64,000 nucleotides of DNA from an uncultured Flavobacteriales bacterium (GTDB lineage Bacteria > Bacteroidota > Bacteroidia > Flavobacteriales > UBA1820). Location: NCBI GenBank assembly GCA_959608625.1, contig CAUHQV010000006.1:8775-72774 (forward strand). The letters are read 5' to 3'. The notes beneath the pieces are model-generated. The model searched no databases and was not told where the DNA came from. It worked only from the letters and a program-made list of their open reading frames with translations. The translations under genes were made by a program, and so were the position numbers. Of the stretch, positions 49,064 to 57,821 are shown piece after piece (within the stretch, counting starts at the first letter, position 1; every line of letters starts with the position of its first letter).

Positions 49064-50005
49064 CTATGCGAGGACTTCGTTCTTAAAATACGCAATCGTC
49101 TTTACCAGACCTTCCTCCAACTCTATATCCGTTACATAGTTCAGTTTTTTCCGGGACAGGGTTACGTCCGGGCTGCGCTGTTTGGGGTCATCCGCCGGGC
49201 AGGGCAAAAATACGATTCTGGACGAAGAACCGGTAAGCCTTATGACATTTTCTGCCAGCTGAAGGATGGTAAATTCTTTGGGGTTGCCCAGGTTGACCGG
49301 CCCGATGAAAGAATCGTCCTGCGCCATCATCCGCACCATCCCCTCTATCAGGTTGTCTATGTACTGGAAGCTTCGGGTCTGTTTTCCGTCCCCATAGATC
49401 GTAATGTCCTCCCCTTTGAGGGCCTGCAGGATAAAATTGGACACTACCCGCCCGTCGTTAGGCTGCATCAGCGGGCCGTACGTATTGAATATACGGATCA
49501 CTTTGATCTTGGCCCCGAGTTGGGAGTGGTAATCGAAAAACAAAGTCTCTGCGCAGCGTTTTCCCTCGTCATAGCACGAGCGCGGCCCGATAGGATTTAC
49601 GTTCCCGAAATACCGTTCGTTCTGCGGGTGTTCCAACGGGTCTCCGTATACTTCGCTGGTGGATGCCTGCATGATCTTCGCCCCGGATGAACGGGCCAGT
49701 TCCAGCATATTGATCGCACCCAGGACAGATGTTTTCAAAGTACGGATCGGGTCGCTCTGGTAATGGATCGGGGAGGCCGGACAGGCCAAATTGTATATCT
49801 CGTCCACCGGAGTATCGTACGGCATAGTAACATCGTGCTCGACTAGCTCGAAGTCGGGATCTTTTTCCAGGGAAGCCACACTGGAGCGGTTTCCGGTAAG
49901 AAAATTATCCAGGCAAATGACATGGTTTCCCTCGGCGAGCAATCTTTTGCAAAGGTGGGCTCCTATGAAGCCCGCGCCTCCGGTGACCAAAATACGTTTC
50001 TTCAT
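49064..50005 (-). CDS. UDP-glucuronate decarboxylase (UDP-xylose synthase-type)
   Basis: A 313-residue extended SDR. It has the GxxGxxG NAD site TGGAGFIG, the UXS-type YNLACPASPIHYQSDPIRTLKTS (read in parts), TSEVYGDPLEHPQ, the YDEGKRCAE active site (YxxxK), and RSFQYIDNLIEG. The reaction makes UDP-xylose with CO2 release; a related UDP-hexose reaction is possible but the P-A-S-P-x-x-Y and Y-D-E-G-K motifs favour decarboxylation. The ATG at 50003-50005 is preceded by GAAAGAGAGA; the longer reading uses TTG. A promoter at 50042-50073 makes it a separate unit from the locus upstream. Confidence 0.9.
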   Translation of the reverse strand: MKKRILVTGGAGFIGAHLCKRLLAEGNHVICLDNFLTGNRSSVASLEKDPDFELVEHDVTMPYDTPVDEIYNLACPASPIHYQSDPIRTLKTSVLGAINMLELARSSGAKIMQASTSEVYGDPLEHPQNERYFGNVNPIGPRSCYDEGKRCAETLFFDYHSQLGAKIKVIRIFNTYGPLMQPNDGRVVSNFILQALKGEDITIYGDGKQTRSFQYIDNLIEGMVRMMAQDDSFIGPVNLGNPKEFTILQLAENVIRLTGSSSRIVFLPCPADDPKQRSPDVTLSRKKLNYVTDIELEEGLVKTIAYFKNEVLA

Positions 50006-50041
50006 TCTCTCTTTCAGTCTAATCAATTTTTAATCAGTAGA

Positions 50042-50073
50042 CAAATTTAGCATTATTTAACCGTCGATTTCAA
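50042..50073 (-). promoter_or_regulatory. Promoter of the UDP-glucuronate decarboxylase gene
   Basis: On the minus strand TTG at 50071-50073, a 21-bp spacer, and TAAATTTG at 50042-50049, about 37 bp before the ATG. It lies in an AT-rich 155-bp gap. Confidence 0.6.
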
Positions 50074-50160
50074 TTATCGGATCGTTTTTATCTTCATTGT
50101 TTCGTTTTTCATGTGTCAAAATACTATTTTAGTTTCAGTTATTATTAAAATCCCTGTTAA

Positions 50161-51336
50161 TCAACCCCTGCGGGCTTTTTCCCAGGTTCCTTTTCCCTTG
50201 TTGCGCCGCAGATAGAACATTCCCCGTATCACGTTCGCGTTCATGAACAGGAAATAATATGGTACGAAAGCCCACCGGGGCACCTTTCCTTTCTCCGCAC
50301 ACAGGTATCCGTATCCTGCCGCCGCATAGAACACCGCCTGCAATCCCAATAGGGTTCCATACAGAAAAACACGCTCTCCGCCCGCCACCAAGAGGATATT
50401 AAGCGGAATCAGCAGGAACAGCGCGACGGGAGCTGCCGACCAGCGCAATACCTTGCGCGAAATATATTGGAAACTCAGAGTTCTGTAGCGGAATACATTC
50501 AGCAACCCCCGCAGCCTTCCTATCGACTGAAGGCCCCCGGCGGCGATCCTCACTTTGCGCTTGGCCTCTTCCCGCATATCGGCGGAGGCCGTTTCACAGG
50601 CGTATGCCTGCTTGCAGTAAGCGATCTTATACCCTTTGCGCGCGATCTCCATCGAAAGGATGAAATCGTCCAGCAGCGTATCCGGCGGAAGGGCGATATA
50701 CAACGGGGTACGGATAGCGAACAGCTCCCCCGCCGCCCCTACGGTCGTATACAGCCGGTCGTCCAGCGCCTTGAGTACCGATTCGTATTTCCAGTAAATG
50801 CCTTCCCCCGCCGTAGCGCCCTGCCCCTGGCGGCTGACGACGCGTTTCTCGCCCGCTACACAGCCTACCCGGGGATCGGAAAAAGCCTTGGCGATTTCCA
50901 GGATAGCCTCGGGATTGAGCATCGTATTGGCGTCCGTATACGCGGTAATAGGGGTGGAAATATAGGGCATCGCCCGGTTGAAGGCTGCCGCTTTTCCCGC
51001 CCGAGGGCCGCCGGAAATAAGTTGTATCCCGGGATAGGCCGACAAAAGCCGGTCTGTACCGTCGGTAGAACCGTCCGTTACCCAGGCTATCGTCAGTTTT
51101 TTCTCCGGATACTGCAGCGCCCGGCAATTGGCCATTTTTTCCTCCACTACCGATTCCTCGTTGTAGGCGGCTATCAGCAAGGTGATCTCGGGCCACTGGT
51201 CCGGGGCTTTTCTTTCCGCCGGGCGGCGGAAAAATTCCTTGACCTTCACCAGCACATAAAGCAACAGCCCGTAACCTACATACGTATAGACTACCAGAAA
51301 TACACACATCCAAAATACGACCTCAATCCATCCCAT
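50161..51336 (-). CDS. Membrane GT2 glycosyltransferase
   Basis: A 391-residue family 2 glycosyltransferase with an N-terminal membrane helix (about 7-30), a GT-A domain with LLIAAYNEESVV, VTDGSTDGTD and the metal-binding YTDANTML, and about three C-terminal membrane helices (about 295-370). This layout matches inner-membrane polysaccharide GTs. The sugar and acceptor cannot be told. Its first 14 bp overlap the preceding gene, so translation is probably coupled. It is the last gene of the long minus-strand locus. Confidence 0.85.
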   Translation of the reverse strand: MGWIEVVFWMCVFLVVYTYVGYGLLLYVLVKVKEFFRRPAERKAPDQWPEITLLIAAYNEESVVEEKMANCRALQYPEKKLTIAWVTDGSTDGTDRLLSAYPGIQLISGGPRAGKAAAFNRAMPYISTPITAYTDANTMLNPEAILEIAKAFSDPRVGCVAGEKRVVSRQGQGATAGEGIYWKYESVLKALDDRLYTTVGAAGELFAIRTPLYIALPPDTLLDDFILSMEIARKGYKIAYCKQAYACETASADMREEAKRKVRIAAGGLQSIGRLRGLLNVFRYRTLSFQYISRKVLRWSAAPVALFLLIPLNILLVAGGERVFLYGTLLGLQAVFYAAAGYGYLCAEKGKVPRWAFVPYYFLFMNANVIRGMFYLRRNKGKGTWEKARRG

Positions 51337-52465
51337 CGTTTTTCTTATTTAAAACCTCGTCCAATACTTTCTGCATCTGTGCCACCCACGACAATCCCGC
51401 GACCGAACTGCGTATCTGTGCCGGAGTAAGGGTATTATTCCGGCAAAACCGGACTACCGCCGCGATATCGAGCGGACTTTCATCGGCCGGAGCTTTCATC
51501 ACGTAAGGCGTCGCATCGAAATCTCTGTCCGTTTCCGAATAGACGAACGGGATACCGCGGGCGGCATATTCCCGGTTTTTCAGCGTTTTTATACGGTCTA
51601 TTCCACACCGGTGGCGCCCCAGACTGGCAATACCCATATCGGCATTCTCAAAAATCGCATCGAGTTCCGCCCCGGACTTCGGCCCGTGGAAGATTACCCG
51701 GTCTTCCAAGTGATATTTTATGGCCAGCGCCTGTAGCATTTCCAACTGCGAAAACACCCCGCTGCCCACCACATGGAATTCCACTTCCTGCACCGGGGAT
51801 GTCCTGTAGTATTCGGCCAATCCTTCGATGACACGGTCGAAACCATGCCAGAAGTGTATATCGGCCACTCCCATGAGGCGGATTACAGCTCCCGGCCGGT
51901 TTTCGGAGACTTTTACCGGAATAGCCCCGAAATCGATCCCGTTGGATATCCGGATGGTCGGCACACCGAAAATGGAGGGAAAGTCGGAAAAGGTCACGAT
52001 CCGGGAAAGCCGGCGGGCCATCGCCCCCCGGAATATTTTGTCCGCTTGCAAGACGGCCCTGGCCCGTAGCGGAGCGCGGCTGTACTCACTGTCGTAGGGG
52101 TACGTGGGTATCTCCATGACCACTTTCACCCCCATGCGTTTCATCTGCCCGAGCCAACGGTTCAAAAAGGGATTGGCGTTATGGTCGGCGCGCATATAAA
52201 CGAACTCCACGCCATTCTCCCGGATATAGCGGGTCAGTGCCCCGTAGCGTATTCTTTTCCCGATCTTCCCCCGGGTACCAGGCCCGAAATCCTCTACGAC
52301 CTGCCCTCCGGCCATCCGTTTCCAGTGCCCGTCGGCCGAGCAAGCCACATAGCACAGTTCTACCTCCAGCCCACATTCCCGAAGGGCAGCGAGCTGGGAG
52401 AAAATTTTCTTGCTGATGCCGTTATGGGCGGCAAAACCGTGGAAGACCAAAAACAATCCTTTCAT
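51323..52465 (-). CDS. GT1/GT4-like glycosyltransferase
   Basis: A 380-residue GT-B protein with an N-terminal domain (FLVFHGFAAHNGISKKIF) and a C-terminal donor-binding half containing IRLMGVADIHFWHGFDRVIEGL, HVVGSGVF, IFHGPKSGAELDAIFENADMG (in parts) and E-Y-A-A-R-G-I-P-F-V-Y. These are the usual nucleotide-sugar contacts of family 4-like enzymes. No membrane segments. Specific sugar unknown. It sits 10 bp after the acyltransferase gene and overlaps the GT2 gene downstream. Confidence 0.8.
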   Translation of the reverse strand: MKGLFLVFHGFAAHNGISKKIFSQLAALRECGLEVELCYVACSADGHWKRMAGGQVVEDFGPGTRGKIGKRIRYGALTRYIRENGVEFVYMRADHNANPFLNRWLGQMKRMGVKVVMEIPTYPYDSEYSRAPLRARAVLQADKIFRGAMARRLSRIVTFSDFPSIFGVPTIRISNGIDFGAIPVKVSENRPGAVIRLMGVADIHFWHGFDRVIEGLAEYYRTSPVQEVEFHVVGSGVFSQLEMLQALAIKYHLEDRVIFHGPKSGAELDAIFENADMGIASLGRHRCGIDRIKTLKNREYAARGIPFVYSETDRDFDATPYVMKAPADESPLDIAAVVRFCRNNTLTPAQIRSSVAGLSWVAQMQKVLDEVLNKKNDGMD

Positions 52466-52475
52466 ATCTTACAGG

Positions 52476-53546
52476 TTATAAGGGTAAACGTCCGGTCAAC
52501 AGGCCTGCTACACGGGGGGCGGAACGGGCCAGCAAACGGTACACGGTTAGGGAAAGCACGATCACCACGGCTGGCGCCAGGAAATACACGGCGATGAGTT
52601 TTGGGTCTGTCGGAGGCGCGGAGAGGTTCAATGCCAGCCTTTTGACAAAGGTGAGCAGCGGATCGTGGAAAGCGAACAGGAAAAACCCCAACGCGCGCAG
52701 GGACGCATAGGATTTCTTTTTCCCGTACCGCTCGACAAGGTAGGCCACCAGGTTAGCCGTAAACACCATCCCGAGCAAAAACCCGGCCCTGTCCAGCGGC
52801 AGCATGTACCGGACATCCCGCAACACCATGTTCACAACCAAAAGGACAGGGTAAATGATATAGACGGCTGTAGCGTATTTACGGAAAAACACGAGGAAGT
52901 CTTTTCCTTTCAGGCTGAAACAAGCCCCGAAAACAAAACAGGAAAAACTCTCTGCCATGAACGCCTGCCCCGGGGTGAACAGCCAGACCAGCAGCAGCAC
53001 TCCCGCTCCCCACCAGCCGGTCAGTTTCACATAGAGCCGGATAAGGGGCGAGGCGAACCCCAGGATGATCAGGTTGCGGATATACCAGAACTGGTGCAGG
53101 ATAGGCGTCCCGTTCCCCCAGTCCCAATCGCCTCCGTCCCAGAAAGCCCGGAAAAAATCTTTCAGGTCGTAATCCCGCACCAAAAGGTTATTCCCTGAAA
53201 AGAAATGAGACAAGGCCGGGATGCTTTGCAGGCAGAAATACATCGACAATATCAAACCGTTCCACAACAGGTAAGGCACCAGCAGGCTCCGGATTTCTTT
53301 CCGCAGCTTCATGCCGTAAGGCTGAGGACGGCAAAAGAACAGGTAACCCGAAATGAAAAACAGCGACGGTACAGCCACCTGTGCGATCTCCAGGGAGAAA
53401 AGAAAGCTGATGAATCGGTATCCGGAAAAATCGCCGGCCTCGACCATTCCCCGGGTCGAGGAATAGGAGTGGATCAGCACCACATAGAATATGAGCAGGA
53501 ACCGTAATACGTCGATGGTTCGGGATTGCAGGTCGTTCTTGCGCAT
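52476..53546 (-). CDS. Acyltransferase 3 family membrane protein
   Basis: A 356-residue inner-membrane protein with about ten hydrophobic segments and the family N-terminus SRTIDVLRFLLIFYVVLIHSYS, containing the conserved His. Such enzymes O-acetylate or otherwise acylate sugars of O-antigens, capsules or exopolysaccharides on the outer face of the membrane. Here it likely decorates the glycan made by the surrounding glycosyltransferases. Substrate unknown. It lies 4 bp after the flippase gene. Confidence 0.88.
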   Translation of the reverse strand: MRKNDLQSRTIDVLRFLLIFYVVLIHSYSSTRGMVEAGDFSGYRFISFLFSLEIAQVAVPSLFFISGYLFFCRPQPYGMKLRKEIRSLLVPYLLWNGLILSMYFCLQSIPALSHFFSGNNLLVRDYDLKDFFRAFWDGGDWDWGNGTPILHQFWYIRNLIILGFASPLIRLYVKLTGWWGAGVLLLVWLFTPGQAFMAESFSCFVFGACFSLKGKDFLVFFRKYATAVYIIYPVLLVVNMVLRDVRYMLPLDRAGFLLGMVFTANLVAYLVERYGKKKSYASLRALGFFLFAFHDPLLTFVKRLALNLSAPPTDPKLIAVYFLAPAVVIVLSLTVYRLLARSAPRVAGLLTGRLPL

Positions 53547-53550
53547 ATTC

Positions 53551-55008
53551 TTAATTCCTTTTATTTATGATCCGGCGTATCCTCCCGGCAATATCGTATT
53601 CGCCCGTCCACTGGATATATCCCAACCCGACGATCAAAAAGATCAGACCCTTCCCGGCCAGCGACCAGACCAGAGGAGTACCCGACAAGCCCGCTCCGGC
53701 AAAATAAAGCACGGCCGACAACAGGGCGGTCAGCCCGAGCGGGGAAAGAAACTGCTTCCAGAACGGCCCCCAGGAAAGCCGGAGAGCTTTGTAATACAGC
53801 AGGTAATAGCACTGCACGAAATTGACGGTGAACGAAATGCAAATGCACCAGGCTACCGCTTCAAGGGACTGGAATACGAATATGCCCAGTACGATCCCGG
53901 CCACATTGAGTACGGTGGACAGAACCCCGCTTATGAACATCGTGCGGGTGGAATTAGCCGCCTGGAAAATGGAACCGGACGTGGAAAGGACGATTTGTAT
54001 CCCTACCGAAAGGGCGAGTATCTGGAACACCGGCACAGAGGGTTCCCACCGATCCCCGAAAACGATCAGTACGATCTCCCGGGCACCGGAGAACAACAGG
54101 GCCGACAAGGGAAATCCGATGAACGCCAGTATCCGTACCACCTTCAGGTACGAATCGGACAGGCGCTTCAGGTCGTTTTGGAGGTCGGCGAATACCGGAT
54201 GCATCACCGGCGATATGACATGCGTGATATTTTGCAGCGGGAGCATCATCAGCCGGTACGATTTTTCGTAATAACCCAACAGAGTCATGTTCATATATTT
54301 GCCTATCAATAGCTTATCGAGGTTCCGCGAAAAATAGTTGATCAGGTTGAAAAAGAATTGGTACATCGAAAACGAAAATATCTTCCGGATCGATTCGACC
54401 CCCCACGTAAGGCGCAGTCGCTGGGGATTTTGCCGGAAATTCACCACGAAAAGCAGGATGCTCGACCCGATCGGAGCTATCACGAGGGCGTATATCCCCA
54501 TTCCATGCAAAGCCGCTACGATGGCCGCCGTACCGCAGACCGTCTGCACCGCAAGGGTACGAAAGGCGATAAAACGGAACCTCTTTGCTTTGTAAAGCAA
54601 CGCGTTAGGCACGATATTGGCCGAGGCAAAGAAGAGATTTACCGACAGCCACTGGCAAATGTGCAGAAGGGCGGGCTCTTCGTAATAGCCGGCCACCAGC
54701 CACGAACAGGCAAAAAACAATCCGGCCAGGATCGCCCCGCTCCACACCGTGAAGGAAAATATATTGCTCAGGTCTTTCTTTTCGAGGTCCCGGTACTGGA
54801 TCACGGCGGGTGCGATACCCAGGTCGCTGAAAATACCGAAGAATGTGATGATGACCGTCGCAATGGCCATCACCCCGAAATCGGCCTGGGATATGGTCGG
54901 CACACGAGCCAACACTCCCATCACAGCCAGCGAAACGAGGATACCCGCGTATTTGGCTACAGCTGTATAGAATACGCCTGTGGTCAGTTGTTTTCCGGTA
55001 GAATTCAT
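53551..55008 (-). CDS. Wzx/WzxC-type oligosaccharide flippase (MOP superfamily)
   Basis: A 485-residue protein with about 14 membrane segments, typical of the MATE-like lipid-linked oligosaccharide flippases (polysaccharide transport, WzxC-type). It moves undecaprenyl-diphosphate repeat units across the inner membrane. Features include the N-terminal TTGVFYTAVAKYAGILVSL, LLIGKYMNMTLLGYYEKSYR in the middle, and FGDRWEPSVPVFQIL. It overlaps the following gene by 4 bp in its own reading direction. Together with the ligase/polymerase-like gene and the co-polymerase it defines a Wzx/Wzy-type pathway. Confidence 0.92.
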   Translation of the reverse strand: MNSTGKQLTTGVFYTAVAKYAGILVSLAVMGVLARVPTISQADFGVMAIATVIITFFGIFSDLGIAPAVIQYRDLEKKDLSNIFSFTVWSGAILAGLFFACSWLVAGYYEEPALLHICQWLSVNLFFASANIVPNALLYKAKRFRFIAFRTLAVQTVCGTAAIVAALHGMGIYALVIAPIGSSILLFVVNFRQNPQRLRLTWGVESIRKIFSFSMYQFFFNLINYFSRNLDKLLIGKYMNMTLLGYYEKSYRLMMLPLQNITHVISPVMHPVFADLQNDLKRLSDSYLKVVRILAFIGFPLSALLFSGAREIVLIVFGDRWEPSVPVFQILALSVGIQIVLSTSGSIFQAANSTRTMFISGVLSTVLNVAGIVLGIFVFQSLEAVAWCICISFTVNFVQCYYLLYYKALRLSWGPFWKQFLSPLGLTALLSAVLYFAGAGLSGTPLVWSLAGKGLIFLIVGLGYIQWTGEYDIAGRIRRIINKRN

Positions 55009-55946
55009 CGGCGGCGTATCTTATCGAACGGTTTTTTACCCAAAAGGACGGCCAAAGTCCGCGGACGGACATACCGGGGATACTTCCTCATAGCTTCCCA
55101 GGCGACGGAGAGCCGCTGGGAAAACGGAAGTTCGTAAGCCTTGCCCACGGCCGGGTTGATCATCCGGCACAGGAACGTATCGACCAATCCCTTTCGAGCG
55201 GAGGTTTCCCCGCGGGCAAAAAGCCGCAGTTGGTCGGCTACGGTGAAATACCCCCGAATATTGCGCATCGACACGCGGGCGGTCATCGTGGAATTGCCCC
55301 GAAACCGACGCTTGAAGAACGCTTCGGGAATGATCCCGGCCCTTTCGGCCCGGACGTAGCACAGGAAAGTGAACAATTCATCCTCGTGTACGATACCCGG
55401 ATAGAATTTCAGTCCGGCGCGCGACAAATACGCCCGGCGGATGAAGTTCAGGCACACCGAAGCCCGGTGGGCATAACGTCCCATCAGGGCGCCGAGCAGT
55501 TCTTCGCCCGTATAAACTCTATCTTCCAATCCGGCAGTACGGTGGTAATAGGCCGGATCGAAGCAGCCCGGATCGCCGAAAATATTCGCATCGAACAGCA
55601 CGAGATCGAGCGCATTTTCTTCGCACTTTCGGCAGCAGCACTCTAAGGCTCTGGGGTCCAGCAGGTCATCGCTGTCCATAAAGTACACGTATTTCCCCTT
55701 TGCCTGCCCCAGTCCGGTATTGCGGGCGACGGATTGCCCCTGGTTCGCCTGGGAGAAGACCCGGATACGGCTGTCCGCCGCGGCCATCCCGCGGACGATC
55801 GACAGGCTGGCATCGGTAGAGCCATCGTCCACCACGATGATCTCTATGCCGCGCAGCGTCTGCCCGGCGATCGATTCCAGCGTCTGCCGGATATAGTCCT
55901 GCGTGTTATACACCGGGATTATGACGCTCACTTTAGGGGTTTCCAT
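55005..55946 (-). CDS. GT2 glycosyltransferase
   Basis: A 313-residue soluble family 2 glycosyltransferase: VSVIIPVYNTQDYIRQTLES at the N-terminus, VDDGSTDAS, the metal motif FMDSDDLLDP, and a downstream EDELFTF. This is a standard GT-A enzyme for repeat-unit assembly on the cytoplasmic face of the membrane. Donor and acceptor unknown. Its end overlaps the flippase start by 4 bp (ATGA-type coupling). Confidence 0.88.
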   Translation of the reverse strand: METPKVSVIIPVYNTQDYIRQTLESIAGQTLRGIEIIVVDDGSTDASLSIVRGMAAADSRIRVFSQANQGQSVARNTGLGQAKGKYVYFMDSDDLLDPRALECCCRKCEENALDLVLFDANIFGDPGCFDPAYYHRTAGLEDRVYTGEELLGALMGRYAHRASVCLNFIRRAYLSRAGLKFYPGIVHEDELFTFLCYVRAERAGIIPEAFFKRRFRGNSTMTARVSMRNIRGYFTVADQLRLFARGETSARKGLVDTFLCRMINPAVGKAYELPFSQRLSVAWEAMRKYPRYVRPRTLAVLLGKKPFDKIRRR

Positions 55947-55960
55947 CCGTATTTTCGGTG

Positions 55961-57103
55961 CTACAGGTTTTTCAGCGAATATTTATCCGAATACCAATAG
56001 TCGTCCGGGCGGTCTATATCGAGGTATCGCTTGATCCCGCCGTAAAGGTCCTGCGTGATCTCGATACTCGGACCGTTATTGCCTTCTATCAGCAGGGGGC
56101 CTTCCTCGGAAAGGGCGACATCCCAGCCCACATATTTTATCGGGGCGTATTTCTCGGCCACCGAGATAGCAAATTCCCGCACTTGATCCCACATCGGAAT
56201 CCGGGAACCGGCAAATACCCGGTGTGTATCGGGATGCTCGGTAAAAATCTCCCGGGTATCGGCGATCGCCTCGGCCCCCAGTTCACCAGTAAGGGCGTTT
56301 ATCTTCACATATACCCCGCCGCTGCTCGCGTTGTCCACCTGGCGGCCACCGCAGCCCATCCGCGAAAGGGTGAGCACGATATCGGCCCGGCCATTCTCGC
56401 AGCGGGTGATCACCCGGAACGTATTGACCGCATGCGGATAAAATTCGTTCATCCCGGGATGTTGGCGCACTCCTTCCTGAACGACATATTCTTCGCCCGC
56501 CAAACCGAAGAGGTATTCGGTGTCGAGCCGCTCTCCGTTCAATGGATCGGAAAAACCGTCCTCCCGGCGGTTGAAGACCTGTATGCCTTTCCCGCCGACC
56601 CCGAAAGTGGGTTTTACGAATATCTTATCGGCCTTACTGCCGGCAAGTATCTCCCGGCAGGCGGATATATCCAACGGATTCAGTTCTTCGGACAGTACAC
56701 GGCCTCCCCGGATAAAGAACAGGGTCTTCGGTTGGCGGATACCCAGCCCTTTGTTGACTGCATACATCAGCTGCTTGTCCTCGCAAAGCATATTGCGGTC
56801 CTTGAACGACATCGGAAATACGAGGTAATACGCGAAGAAATCGGGGACATATTCCTTCATCTGTTCGAGGGTCAGCGCACAGTCCCGGCGGTAGAACCCA
56901 TACCGGTAATAATGGACGGGGTCTACGCGCCAATACTTCTCGAGCGCCTTTATCTCCCGGCGGATCACGCCGGGGGCTTTCTTTTGGTCGCAGCGCGCGA
57001 AAGCGTCGGTATAGTTTTTGTAGTAGTCCCGGTAATAGGCCCTATGGGCTTTTTCCGAGCGCTTTTTCAGTATATAGTAGAGGTATTCGCGAAACGTGTG
57101 CAT
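55961..57103 (-). CDS. Sugar-transfer-associated ATP-grasp protein
   Basis: A 380-residue protein of the ATP-grasp class associated with polysaccharide loci (ATPgrasp_ST-type). The N-terminal about 120 residues are helical and charged. From about 160 the ATP-grasp core shows DKIFVKPTFGVGGKGIQVF (nucleotide-binding lysine and Gly-rich loop), VVQEGVRQHPGMNEF, NTFRVITR, and GWDVALSEEGPLLIEGNNGP with the metal-binding Glu-x-Asn. It should form an amide or similar bond using ATP, for example attaching an amino acid to a sugar acid, but the substrate is unknown. It lies between a GT2 and a hexapeptide acyltransferase gene. Confidence 0.85.
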   Translation of the reverse strand: MHTFREYLYYILKKRSEKAHRAYYRDYYKNYTDAFARCDQKKAPGVIRREIKALEKYWRVDPVHYYRYGFYRRDCALTLEQMKEYVPDFFAYYLVFPMSFKDRNMLCEDKQLMYAVNKGLGIRQPKTLFFIRGGRVLSEELNPLDISACREILAGSKADKIFVKPTFGVGGKGIQVFNRREDGFSDPLNGERLDTEYLFGLAGEEYVVQEGVRQHPGMNEFYPHAVNTFRVITRCENGRADIVLTLSRMGCGGRQVDNASSGGVYVKINALTGELGAEAIADTREIFTEHPDTHRVFAGSRIPMWDQVREFAISVAEKYAPIKYVGWDVALSEEGPLLIEGNNGPSIEITQDLYGGIKRYLDIDRPDDYWYSDKYSLKNL

Positions 57104-57116
57104 GATTGTTCCCGTA

Positions 57117-57749
57117 TTATTCCGTTCTGATCCATTTTTTTTGCTGGTGGTCGTAGCGTTTGATCACCCGGGCCGGATTGCCTACCGCCACGCAATAGGA
57201 AGGGATGTCCTTGGTCACCACGCTGCCGGCGCCCACCTGCACCCGCTCGCCGATATGCACCCCGGCCACCACCACCGAATTGGCTCCGATGTGCGATTCC
57301 TGTCCGATCACTATTTCCTTGCGTTCGAGGGGCTGTTCGTTGGAATCGCAGGTCCCGTCCGAATAGCCGTGGTTGAACCCCGAGACGAACACGTGCTGGC
57401 CCAATCCTACCCGCGGCCCAAAAGTGACGGGCCCGATCACCACCGATCCTATTCCGATACGTGCCCCCTCACCGATCACCACGTCGCCCGCACCGTTATT
57501 GACCACCGTAAAGTCTTCGACCAAAGCACCTGCCCCCACATCGAACCGGTGCCAGGGAAATACGTCTATCCGCGAACGGCGGCGGCGCACGACGGCCCCT
57601 TTGCCTTTATGGTGGATAAAAGGGTTCACCAGCCACCGCACCCACAGCCTGGGCCGGGGATTCCGAGGGGACGAAACAGCCCACAACACCCGTTTTTTCA
57701 GCCCGGGGCTTTGTTTCATCTTATCTATTATCTTGTGAAAAACGGACAT
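57117..57749 (-). CDS. Left-handed beta-helix (hexapeptide) acyltransferase
   Basis: A 210-residue trimer-forming enzyme. The hexapeptide repeats run from about 75 to 195: VVIGEGARIGIGSVVIG, then a loop GFNHGYSDGTC with the catalytic-type His, IVIGQESHIGANSVVVAG, and VQVGAGSVVTKDIPSYCVAVGNPA. The pattern matches O-acetyl- or N-acetyltransferases of sugar loci (WcaF/NeuD/maltose acetyltransferase-like). Acyl donor is likely acetyl-CoA. Which sugar is modified is not known. It follows the GT4 gene after a 72-bp gap. Confidence 0.87.
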   Translation of the reverse strand: MSVFHKIIDKMKQSPGLKKRVLWAVSSPRNPRPRLWVRWLVNPFIHHKGKGAVVRRRRSRIDVFPWHRFDVGAGALVEDFTVVNNGAGDVVIGEGARIGIGSVVIGPVTFGPRVGLGQHVFVSGFNHGYSDGTCDSNEQPLERKEIVIGQESHIGANSVVVAGVHIGERVQVGAGSVVTKDIPSYCVAVGNPARVIKRYDHQQKKWIRTE

Positions 57750-57821
57750 AGTTCGATTTTAAATTAGTATACGCGATGCTTGCGCTTCAACTGTTTTTTA
57801 TTCTATCGCCGACATAAACCT

